Shown one piece after another: positions 35,159 through 44,708 of a stretch of DNA of 64,000 nucleotides; position 1 is the stretch's first letter, and every line of letters begins with the position of its first letter. Position numbers and translations under genes: made by a program. Below the pieces are notes generated by a model. The model saw nothing but the letters and a program-made list of their open reading frames with translations, did not search any database and was not told the DNA's origin. Where the stretch lies: NCBI GenBank assembly GCA_951640195.1, contig OX621167.1, positions 434,001 through 498,000 on the forward strand, given 5' to 3'. Origin of the DNA: Porpolomopsis calyptriformis (lineage: Eukaryota > Basidiomycota > Agaricomycetes > Agaricales > Hygrophoraceae).

Positions 35159-36662
35159 TCAGGTCGGAGACAACGAGTTGGGAGCCTGTCGAATGGGAGA
35201 TGTGATGTCGAGCGTAGGCTCGGGCTGTGCAAGAGGGGGTGCCTGAGGGGAGGAGGGATCTGACGGGTTCAGAAAACTGCAGCGGGATGCCGATGATGGA
35301 GAGGAGTCGGGAGGGGAATAGATGGGAAGCTTGTAGTTATCCGAGACTCCGCCGACATCCGTTGTGGTAAGAGAAAGCGACCCGCGATTCGACTCGTTCT
35401 TGCGCATAAAGACAGGCGGACCACCTCTTGAGGTACTCCACGACCCCTTGGCTCTAAATTCAAGGTTGTAGATTAGAAGATGAGATAGGAAAGGAGGAAC
35501 CGTGCCTAGTAGGGATCGTGTAGCCGAGGTATTTGGCAACCTTGAAGAAAGCTAGACGGTAGTGCTTGCGAGACTCGTCGGCAAATCCGAAGAAAGCGAA
35601 GAACACAAAGGCGCAAAGGACAGGACTCCAGCGAGTGGACTCCAGCGGAATGGCCGAAGCAGAAGAAGAATGCCAGAGGAGAGAGGGGACTAGGTGAACA
35701 GCATGGAATCCCCAATGAGTGTTTGCCCAACTGATGTATGGCCGGGCTGAAAGCGTGTTCCGATACAAGAAATACGAAGCCAAAGGAATGGTGAAAATGA
35801 TTTCGATGCCGGCGAGACACATGAGACGGAGGTAGCGATTGGCATTCAAACTGCCGTTATTGGCAGAGAAAAGCTCCTGGACCTGTTTTCGCCTCTTCCA
35901 GAATATGAGAATAGTCAAAGCTGATTGAAGCAGACTTTAATGCACGAGAAAAGATGAAACGAGTTGGTCGACTTACAGCCGTATACGGCAGAAACAAGTC
36001 CAATAGCAATGGGCCAAGCCGAGACGAGCAGAAAAGCGGGCCAAGATAGATATATGGCTGCGAAGCAACCGACATCTTCAAATATATTAAAGCGATGACC
36101 TTGCACGATGTACTCTGCCCAACAAAGGATGGTCAATGATATGCATCCAAAAGGGTAACGAAACTCACCCAAGGCGATTGCGACCAATGGTATTGCTAAT
36201 CCTATCGCCAAGTCGACGCATACAGCGCGACGCGTCTGTCTAACCTATCAATATCAGCCCCAATCAACGCAGGAGAGACGAACCTCTTTTTTCGTGAAGG
36301 TCACCGAGCGGCAGCGAGCGATATAATACAAACGACGGAAGATACAAAGCGATGAGATAGGGATGCCAACATTGGAGCCAATAATGATGCGAGAGGCTTT
36401 TAGTCGTCAGTTTGTTTCAGGCCGTCCAACGAGGACGACAACCGGACTTACAGATATCACACCATATAGGTGCCCAGTTGATCGCGTTTCCGTTCCAGAC
36501 AACGGAGTTGACAAATAAATTGAGGCAGGAAACGCCAGTCCAAGCCATGTAGAGACATGTTCCCGTATTCCATGCCTTCAGATGCCATGGGAAGGGGATA
36601 ACGACGAGAACAAAGCCAAGAAAAGAAAAGATGGAAAAGACGTAGTTTGGATACTCAAACAT
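35159..36662 (-). CDS. STE3: STE3-like pheromone receptor (seven-helix GPCR)
   Basis: Six exons (36662-36452, 36396-36284, 36244-36169, 36114-35977, 35920-35506, 35453-35159), 415 residues. Receptor for lipid-modified mating pheromones, acting through a heterotrimeric G protein. Family hallmarks: start MFEYPNYVFSIFSFLGF, then PFPWHLKAWNTGTCLYMAW, NSVVWNGNAINWAPIWCDI, QGHRFNIFEDVGCFAAIY, LFSANNGSLNANRYLRLMC and FGFADESRKHYRLAF, covering seven hydrophobic helices. The Ser-rich tail SWSTSRGGPPVFMRKNES is typical of agaricomycete receptors and is reached through a GC-AG intron (35454-35505). Without that splice the protein ends about 20 residues after the last helix. Another Met lies 13 codons upstream. 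Intron 2 is very short (39 nt). Divergent from the peptide-gene array. Confidence 0.93.
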
Positions 36663-37105
36663 GGCTAGAGAATCAGAGAGTGGGGATTCTGTGTTGCCCA
36701 AGCACCAAGTGGGCGGTAAACGAGGAGAATCTTTGCGATTCTCATCTTAAGAGCCCCCAAAAGACGACCTTCGACCGTATTGGAGATCCCGCGAGTCGTT
36801 TCAGGAATGGTTAGTTTCTGTCGAATCGTTTGTCACGAAGATGGGAAAGTCGGAACGTACGGCGGGAAGGAGATCTGTCATCAAGCAGAAACGCTTTTCC
36901 ACTGATATAGCTTAGTCATATGCCATGAGATACGGTCGAAGTACCCATATTCGGCAGTTTTCTAACTATTTTAGTAAGTCACGAGGCGAAGATCATGAAC
37001 CTTCGTGAATATATCACAAGTTGGCTGTATGGCGCGCTCTCACGCAACTCTCAAAATAAATCATTTGCTCATGCTCAAAGAAGGACTCTATTCATTTGTG
37101 AAACT

Positions 37106-37113
37106 TATAAAAG
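37106..37113 (+). promoter_or_regulatory. TATA box of peptide gene A
   Basis: TATAAAAG, in the same place relative to the gene as in copy B. Confidence 0.6.
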
Positions 37114-37154
37114 GGGCGGTATGGTACGCCATCTCCCAGGTTCACAATTACCAC

Positions 37155-37371
37155 TACTTCTTCACTCTCGTCCTAGCATGCAGTACACAACTTCCCTCTC
37201 TTTCCTTTGCTCTAGCTAATTCCTTGCTGATCTGTCTAGTGATAGCTTTCGCATCGGCATCTCCAGTTCCCGAAGCAGTTCGTCTCTCCTTTGCTTCCAT
37301 TATTCCTATCTAACGCTTTTGATTCATAGGAGACTCGCGAAGCTGAACCCTGCAGGTATGGCTGCGATTAA
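37155..37371 (+). pseudogene. Peptide gene A (type 1), start codon deleted
   Basis: Nearly the same as copy B, but the stretch with the ATG and next codons is missing: CAATTACCAC runs straight into TACTTCTTCACTCTC. Both introns are still recognisable. The last exon would encode ETREAEPCRYGCD, so the tail differs from copy B while the Cys spacing is kept. Confidence 0.7.
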
Positions 37372-38346
37372 GAAGGCCTAGGTGAACCTGCACCATCTAT
37401 ATACATTCCCGCAGGAAGCTCAATTCGTGACTAGCAATGGCCAGATATAAGCAAAGATATCCGTCTCCGTTTTGTGTATATATTCAGTATGTCTAAGAAA
37501 GATGATTGTCATAAAGTAGACGAGCACAAAATTACCTTGAAACAACGGCAATGTACGAAGAACATGGCACTCTTTTGAGGAAAATACCTAAACGGAGACT
37601 GGAAGCCGTGTCGCACATACCCGAAGAAGTTGATTTGGGATTTGGATACCCGAAGAAGTCTATTTGGATAAGGAGGTTTGTTGGTGGCAGCGGACAACCT
37701 CATGCACCGAGACATACTCCTGACCAACCCTTCGAAGCAAGGTCTAAAGCGCATTTACAGACCTCGTCCCATCCTTTTCCTGGTCGATGTGACCCAATAC
37801 CCTGTATATTTTCATAGATTGTCGCCATGAATACATTGTGTTTAAGGTACTTACCGACAGAAGTTGGCGTTTCAATCATGATGAATAGAACTACAGTACA
37901 AGACACACCATCATGCGCCAGTGGGCTGTGTTGCAATTGAACGTTTTAAAGATGCGGTTACTGATTTAGGGTGTTGTCTCAATTTTTTCTACCTTCCACG
38001 GTATTGCGTTTCATTTGGATTAGGATCTTTTGGTCAAATCGTTTGTTACGAAAATGAACAAGTCTTAACAGGTTCACGGGTACGGATCGAGGACGTCAGC
38101 AAAACATCACCGGCGACTTTGATGGATATTCGGTAGTTTTCTAACTGTTTTAATAAGTACTTCATTATTGATTTCGGTGTGCTAATCGTCGCCATGCATT
38201 ATCACCTCAGTCGAGGGGGCGCAGATCCCAAAATTAACAGGATAAACAAGACTTCGTGAATCTATCACAAGTTGTCTCTTGGGCGCGCTCCCACGCAATA
38301 AATCATTCCCTTATGCTCAAAGAAGGACTCTATTCATTTGCGAACT

Positions 38347-38354
38347 TATAAAAG
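38347..38354 (+). promoter_or_regulatory. TATA box of peptide gene B
   Basis: TATAAAAG, 50 bp before the start codon; strong TATA boxes are not common in the neighbouring host genes. Confidence 0.65.
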
Positions 38355-38396
38355 AGGTGGGATGGTACGCCATCTCCCAGGTTCACAATTACCACA

Positions 38397-38629
38397 ATGC
38401 AGTCCAACATCTTCTTCACTCTCGTCCTAGCATGCAGTACACAACTTCCCTCTCTTTCCTTTGCTCTAGCTAATTCCTTGCTGATCTGTCTAGTGATAGC
38501 TTTCGCATCGGCATCTCCAGTTCCCGAAGAAGTTCGTCCCCTCTCCTTTGCTTCCATTATTTCTGTCTAATGCTTTTTGATTCGTAGGAGGCTCGCGATG
38601 CTGACCCCTGCAGGTATGGCTGCGGTTAA
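38397..38629 (+). CDS. Small secreted peptide precursor B (type 1, pheromone-like)
   Basis: Three exons (38397-38436, 38494-38531, 38588-38629), 39 residues. Introns 57 and 56 nt with TAG acceptors; intron 2 has a CTAAT branch site. The product has a signal peptide (MQSNIFFTLVLAC... ending FASASP), a short acidic spacer, then EEEARDADPCRYGCG. If cut after Arg and trimmed by an X-Ala/X-Pro dipeptidase (DA, DP), the mature peptide is CRYGCG. This is the logic of alpha-factor maturation by Kex2 and Ste13, inferred, not shown. A reading with a further intron from GTATGG to CCCGCAG would change the last residues. Confidence 0.6.
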
Positions 38630-39289
38630 GAAGGCCTAGGTGAACCTGCACCATCTATATACATTCCCGCAGAAAGCTCAATTTGTGACTAGCAACGGCC
38701 AGATATAAGCAAAGATATCCGTCTCACTTGTTCCCCGTTTTGTGTATATATTCAGTATGTCTAAGAAAAGATGATTGTCATAAAGTAGACGAGCGTAACG
38801 CACGAAGAACATGGCACTCTTTTGAGTGGTAAACCGATATCAGCAAGAGGATACCTAAATAGAGACCGGAGTACGTACCCGAAGAAGATCTTGGTGATTA
38901 CTCAACACACCGACCGATGATCTTCTGATTACATCGATTGTTGATCAGAAATCATTTTGTGGGAGCGGTCGATCTCATGCGACGTAGACATCTGACCAGC
39001 CCTTCAGAAGCAAGGCGCGTTTACAGATCACATCCTTTTCCACTTGCTACCTAGTCGATGCGACCAGATACCTTGTATATCTTCAGGCATAGTATGTCGC
39101 CATGAATACATTCTGGTTAAGGTACTTACCGACAGAACTTGGCGTTTCAGTCCTGACGAACAGAACTACAATACAAGATGCACCATCATGCGACGATGGG
39201 CTGTGTTGCGATTGAACGCTATAAATGAAAATGAGCACTTTCATCACTGATCCCAACTATTTGCTTCGTATCCAATCTTTGACTGCATG

Positions 39290-39479
39290 ATGCATTCCAA
39301 CGTAATCGTCGCAATTTGCGGTAGCTCGCGGCAAGTGGATACTATTCTGTTACCCATCACTTGAACTCATCTTCTCTTCGCAGTGTCTCTATCTGCGTCG
39401 GCATCCCCTATCCCTGATTGTCAACCGTGAAGCGATACCTAACGCCGACCCTTTCTGCCGCCCCAGCTGGTGCAACTAA
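39290..39479 (+). pseudogene. Peptide gene C (type 2), frameshifted
   Basis: Close copy of gene D. One extra base in exon 1 and an 8-base deletion in exon 2 put the parts out of frame. The conserved end still reads REAIPNADPFCRPSWCN before TAA. TATAAATG lies at 39220. Confidence 0.7.
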
Positions 39480-40248
39480 GGTATCTCCTACTTTCTCTCC
39501 CAATTCTTTCACATCTCACCCCCGATGTCAGGCTTTTAGCATATTATTTGATTGAAATATATTCAGATTAGTCTGAATAATTTTATATTTGGTTTTCACC
39601 ATCAACGCGGTTGGTGAAGCGCCGACTTCTGTCGGTAAGTACCTTGCTTATGCGATGAAAATATACAAGTAACATGCATTGGTAGCAGTGGGAGGATGAT
39701 ATGTGGAAACGCGTTTTAGGGTGTTGCTGAAAGATCTCAACTCTTGCTAAAAAAAAAACCACAAGGAAACACCTTCCACGGTATTGCCAGTTCATTTGGA
39801 TTAGGGATGTCTAGTTTCGGTCGAATCGTTTCGTCGAATCGTTTGTCACGAAAATGAACAAGTCTGAACGGGTCCATGGTACAGATCGAGGACGGCTTAT
39901 CATCGGCGACTTCGATGGATATAACTTAGTCATTTGCCATGATACACGGCCAAGGGTGACTATACCCCCCCTATTCGGTAGTTTTCTAACTAATTTCAGG
40001 TGGACCGAACTGATAAAAAGTCGGTATTGATTTCAGTGAATGATAACCTCCGCGCGAAGGATCTCAAAATCAACGGGATAAAACAACGCCCATGTGAATA
40101 TAGATCACAAGTCGTCTGTCTCTTGCGCGAGCGCGCTCCCACTCGATTCCCCAAAATAAATCGTTGGCTTATCCTCAAATGAGGGGGCGGTATGGGGTCC
40201 ATCGATTTCCCCACTCCGCACCTCAGTTCATTAAGCAAGGTGCTTGCC

Positions 40249-40302
40249 GAAGGAGTCGGTGCTTCAGTCATGATCCATCATGAAGGAAGCACCGACTCCT
40301 TC
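40249..40302. repeat. Perfect 17-bp inverted repeat in the promoter of peptide gene D
   Basis: GAAGGAGTCGGTGCTTC (40249-40265) and its exact reverse complement (40286-40302) with a 20-base loop. Copies Q1 and Q2 lack the second arm. Confidence 0.8.
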
Positions 40303-40361
40303 ATCAACAGAACTACAAGACGCACCATTTTTTCACAATGGGCTGTGTTGCAGTTGAACGC

Positions 40362-40369
40362 TATATAAA
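40362..40369 (+). promoter_or_regulatory. TATA box of peptide gene D
   Basis: TATATAAA, 93 bp before the start codon. Confidence 0.65.
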
Positions 40370-40454
40370 GGTGCGGTGAACATGAACACTTTCTTCAAAT
40401 CCCTCAATTCTCCCAACTATTTGCTTGCTTTCGTATCCAATCTTTGACTGCACT

Positions 40455-40653
40455 ATGCATTCCAACATACTCGTCGCAATTGCAGTAGCTTGCAGCACGT
40501 CGACATTATTCCGTTACCCCATCACTTGAACTAACTTTCTCCTCGACAGTGTCTCTATTTGCTTCGGCATCTCCTATCCCTGACAATAATCTTGTCAACC
40601 GTGAAGCCATACCCGACGCTGACCCTTACTGCCACCCTGGCATGTGTAGCTAG
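40455..40653 (+). CDS. Small secreted peptide precursor D (type 2, pheromone-like)
   Basis: Two exons (40455-40494, 40550-40653), 47 residues. Exon 1 has the same length as in copy B (40 nt) and the same phase; the intron would be GC-AG (donor GCACGT) with acceptor CGACAG. If that donor is not used the gene is broken. The product has a signal peptide (MHSNILVAIAVAC... ending FASASP), spacer, then REAIPDADPYCHPGMCS. After the Arg come four dipeptides, EA-IP-DA-DP, each an X-Ala or X-Pro substrate; removal would leave YCHPGMCS. Cys-X4-Cys with PG recalls ascomycete alpha-pheromones. Function is inferred only. Confidence 0.55.
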
Positions 40654-41010
40654 GGTATGTCCTACTTTCTCTCCCAATTCTTTACACACATCTCATCACC
40701 TATATGCCAGTTATCACCACTTTTCGTCCATACTATTGCCAGTTTTGCGTCTCTTTGAATGTCATGCGTGGTTTTGTACTTATATTTACCCCCCTTCGAC
40801 ACTCTTCCCACGCAACGTATTTATTTTCGGTAGTCTGAATATTTTATATTTATTTTCACCATCAATGCGGTTGGAGATTGTTTGTTAAGAGTGAAGCGCC
40901 CGGTTCCGTCGGCAGGTAATGCGTATTGACTAGGTAGCAGTGGACATGGATAGGATGAGATGTAGAAACGCGATTTAGGGTGTTGCAGAAGGATCTCCAT
41001 GGGTCCCTGA

Positions 41011-41495
41011 AACGGCGAATGCAACAAACTGAAGGGGACCTCAAAGTTTCTCAGATAAACGTGTGATGGTGAACCGTCTCGTCGCCATGTCCAAGTGTGT
41101 GAATAATCCAGGTTGAAAACAAAACCACATTACAGAACGGTTTACATAGAATAGTGGGCGGTACTAAGCCCGTGGATAAGAAAAAAAATGGCCAAGTCCT
41201 CTTGCGAATCGATCCTCCGATCCCGAATGACGCCCACTCAACATCGTTGGTGTGGTATCTGAACGCCAAAGTAGAATAGATAGAAAAATGAAAGGGGGGG
41301 GGGGGGGGGAAGTGGGGGATGATATATATAAGTGTTGAAGCAGTCCAAATTAGAAGAACTAAAATAACGTACGATGTTTAGAGAACGCGCGAGTAGATTG
41401 AAAAAAGAACGGGAAACGTAAAGAAACAGGACTCAACGCCGAATGGTAGGGGAAAACGTGTTCCGATCACAAAGAAAACAAAAGGCGGAAATTGA
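41011..41495. other. Intergenic, contains a 16-G run
   Basis: No gene. A run of 16 G lies at 41294-41309, which may be a sequencing weak point or a G-quadruplex former. 3' UTR of the iron regulator is expected here. Confidence 0.5.
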
Positions 41496-44025
41496 TCACT
41501 CGCGAGTGGGCGATTCGACGGTTGGCCATAGATTTTCCCTGCTCCGCTCTCTCTCCAGGCGTATAGGGACCGCACCCGTACTCGGAGCGCCGGGCGTGGG
41601 TGACCCTCGAGTTTCTTGTTGCCCTCCGCCTCTCATTTCATCTATCCCCTTTTTTACACCCAGCATCAGCCGATCCGTCTTCTCGAGCATCTCCTGCCAT
41701 TTCTTTCGCTGCTCATGCAGCTCGGCATAATGCCGCTCGAGCTCACTCACAGTCGGTACTCCACTCAACGACACCGCCCCTATGTCACTCCCAGGAGGGG
41801 GCGATGGCGCGTGCATGGCCGAGATCGCGGTTGGCGGGTAATATGGATGCGGCAGTGGCAACAGGAATGCCGGATTTCCTCCTATTCCAACGGGATTCAG
41901 CGGAGAATGTGTCCTGCTTGGTGCAGAAGAACCAGAGCGCATATAGCTCGAAGGCGTCCCAGCGAAGCTGTATCCTCCATATCCTCTTCCACCCACAACG
42001 ACAGTACCGCTAGCTCCTTCCCCTCCGCTAAGAGCGGCATTTAAAGGTGGCAAATCAAATCCGCCGTGCGGATGTGGCGAGTGGAATCCACGCTGGGGAT
42101 GTGTATGGGGAAGGTATCTTCCATCCAGTCCCGCCATATCTCCCCGAGGTACCGACTGCGCACGTTGATGGTGATCATGGCTGGGGGATGGTGCTGAGGA
42201 CGACCCAGTATGCCCAGTGTCTGTCAAAAGCATATTTCTTCCAGAGCGCGAATCGCCGATGGGGTCCCCCCAGGATCCATTGGGATCTCTGGATCTCTTT
42301 TGCAGCATCCTCCCCGACTTGTCCCCATTGTCCATATCGTCGTCAATACCAGTATCCTCATCGTCCTTCCGCGATCCGGCTTTGCCTTTTTCAGTCTTCA
42401 TCCTCCTCATCCTTTTTTTCTTAGGCTGTTCAGCATCCCCCTCACTCTCATCTCCTGCCTGGACACCCCCATTTCCGACCCCAAGTCTTGCGACGGTAAC
42501 AAGCGTCTCTGCAGCAGCCTGGTCGGACATTCTTCCCGAGCCACTCGCAGTCCCTGCAGCAGCTGGAACTCTTTTTCTTCGTTTTATCACAGTCTTTTTC
42601 ATGGAGTTGGGTCGGTGGGTACCATGTAACTTGAAATAGAGTCCTGTGTATAGGATAAGGATGATAGCCACAGTCAGTGAATCATGCGCAAAACGTCCAA
42701 AGTGGTACGATAAGGCCGTGAGATAAAATGGCGAACGGAACGTATAGCGGGCCATTTACAATTCCGAGCATGGCACGTGGCTTCCGCGATGCAAAGATAA
42801 GATCAAGAGAAGGGAGACACGCACCACAAGCATTGCATATATTATTACCGACGTCGTCCCTTCTCCAAAGAGGGGTCGTGCTCGTCCCACAGTTCGCACA
42901 ACTCAGAGCGCCTACAACCCCTCGGGGTTTCTGTTTTCCCAATCCTCCAGAGGCTTCAGGGCTCCCACCGTCGCCGCTTGGTGGATCGGGGGCTGGGGTT
43001 CCTGGTGAGTTAAGGACGGCCTGAGCTAGTGTGGAACTTGAATTAAGGTTCGCGTTTGGATCTTGCGGTGTGGGTAAGGTATCGGTTTCCATCATGAGCC
43101 GGGCGGAGACCGCTAGAACATTGTTATAAGTTGGACAACCTGCGCATGTTGACGAGCCACCTGTGCCGTCACAATGTCCGTCACCAGGACAGGTCCCTGC
43201 TCCGGGGTTCACAGATGGTGCGTCATGTTCCCCTATGGGCTGCTTGACGTCGGATGCAGATGGTGAAATTTGTCGTGGATGCTGTTGCGGCGACGTTGGC
43301 GCCGCGAGGGTAGGTTTCGATGGGGCGGGAGAGTTGGACATTTGGGTAGTAGTGTTCGGATTGCTGTTACCGTTCAAATGAGGTGGAATTGTGGGGGGGG
43401 ATGTTGCAGTAAGGGAGGACGGACGGGCGATACGCCTGGATTTGAGATAAAGACCTACGTGGGGAGGGAAAGTGGCAGGAAGCATGCAATTAGCATCAGT
43501 ATCCTGGTCGATCAACACTATCTAATGATATCTTTGAGCCAGAGTGTAAGCCATGCTGGTGCAGCGACAAAGTCGTGCATAATGTGCATGACCGGTGCTA
43601 GCAAGACAGCGATGTGATATAATGTGATCCATAAAGATCCCGCCCCACCCATGAACACGTGTATGACAAAGACGATCTGGATATGAAAATGAGCTTACCG
43701 CATGCGTTGCATACAGAATTTCCGTCGGCGTCTCTGCGCCATAGAGGGCTATCAACTGTGCCGCAATTTGCACACGACAATCGTGAAAGATGGGCGCCAT
43801 TTGATGCAGAGTTAGATTGGTCCGCGGGGGGACGGTCTTTTGGCGAGTGCAATGACTCGGATGCGGTGAATTCGTCGTGTAAGGCTTGCACGCTGTCAGA
43901 GTGCGGAATTGACGTCGAATGGTCGTGATCGTTGTGAGCTGTTGCGGTGGGGCTTAGATGTTGGATCCTGGATAAGGACGGTAAGGTGAGTTACGAGATG
44001 GCGGATCCAACATGATAAGTGACAT
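41496..44025 (-). CDS. Two-finger GATA repressor of iron uptake (Urbs1/SreA/Fep1 type)
   Basis: Four exons (44025-43995, 43938-43699, 43454-42825, 42643-41496), 682 residues. Family members repress siderophore synthesis and iron uptake when iron is sufficient. Finger 1 is [18 protein letters not shown]...[19 protein letters not shown]; finger 2 is [18 protein letters not shown]...[16 protein letters not shown], both C-X2-C-X17-C-X2-C. Between them (about residues 179-199) is the cysteine motif CPGDGHC...CAGC, the iron-sensing signature of this family. A basic nuclear signal ([10 protein letters not shown]) follows finger 2, and a C-terminal coiled coil ([18 protein letters not shown]) may bind a Tup1-type corepressor. 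The first exon was chosen by splice phase and is less certain. GATA motifs lie upstream near 44.2 kb. Confidence 0.9.
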
Positions 44026-44708
44026 TTTTTTAGGCCCTCTCGCTTTGCTAACGTGCACACTTCCTATTGTATCACAGCTTAGGGTGGGTTAGGACGGACG
44101 GCGAAGAGAAAAGGGAGAGATGGCTTACGATGATAAGAACTGAGAGAAAAGCAAGAGGTGGATAGTGTCTGGACGCGGGTAGACAGGAGAGGGAAAAGGC
44201 CAAGAAGATAAAGATAACGAAACCGTCCAGCGAATGAACTATCTTTTTTCCCACACAGCAGATAAACGGCATCTCGGCCAAATAAAGGTTGCAGTGTAGA
44301 ATCATGTTTCATGCTCGTATCGAACAACAGTACAGCTATCAACCAACAGTCGTGTATGTAGGGCCAACAACCAACGGTCAACATACTAACATCGTTTCAG
44401 CCCAGATCACACATCATAACAAGACCTGGCCCATCCATCTACCAGGTAGCCATGCTCGGGTTTGGTCCATCAAGTTTGCACGCACTGCGTTTGCAGATAC
44501 TGAAAGTGTCTATGGGGAGGGCGGTGACTTTCCTTCCCGCCACTTGAATTCAGGTACGCATAGCATTATACGATCTAATATTTCAAAGCAGAGAACAACC
44601 CGAGAAATGAAATGTTACATAGACAATTATTTAACGTCACTGGAAACACCTAGGCCAGACCATCAGCGATTTATCCTCTATGAAGATGTCAATCACTACA
44701 CCTTGCGT
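44026..44708. other. Upstream region of the iron regulator
   Basis: No gene. AGATAAAGATAAC at 44206-44218 holds two GATA cores, possible autoregulatory sites. Confidence 0.45.

Larger units (their letters stand above)
36790..41010 (+). repeat. Decayed tandem array of secreted-peptide gene units
   Basis: Three ancestral units can be traced. Promoter module P recurs near 36.79-37.15, 37.99-38.39 and 39.77-40.20 kb (shared TTCGGTAGTTTTCTAAC). Promoter module Q recurs near 37.84-37.95, 39.12-39.23 and 40.24-40.37 kb (shared GGGCTGTGTTGC). P drives type-1 peptide genes (A at 37.16 kb, B at 38.40 kb; lost after the third P). Q drives type-2 genes (C at 39.29 kb, D at 40.46 kb; lost after the first Q). 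Module E (GAAGCGCCGACTTCTGTCG followed by GTAAGTACC) recurs on the plus strand at 39.6 and 40.88 kb and inverted inside the Q regions near 37.87 and 39.14 kb. Confidence 0.75.

Noticed and set aside
37700..37936. Minus-strand frame ending CLGA, possible CaaX pheromone precursor
   Set aside because: Gly at the second aliphatic place is a poor prenylation motif, the frame includes a donor GTAAGT in its middle, and the duplicated copy near 39 kb does not keep the ending.
41294..41309. G run as a regulatory element
   Set aside because: Single homopolymer with no supporting context; may be a sequencing artefact.
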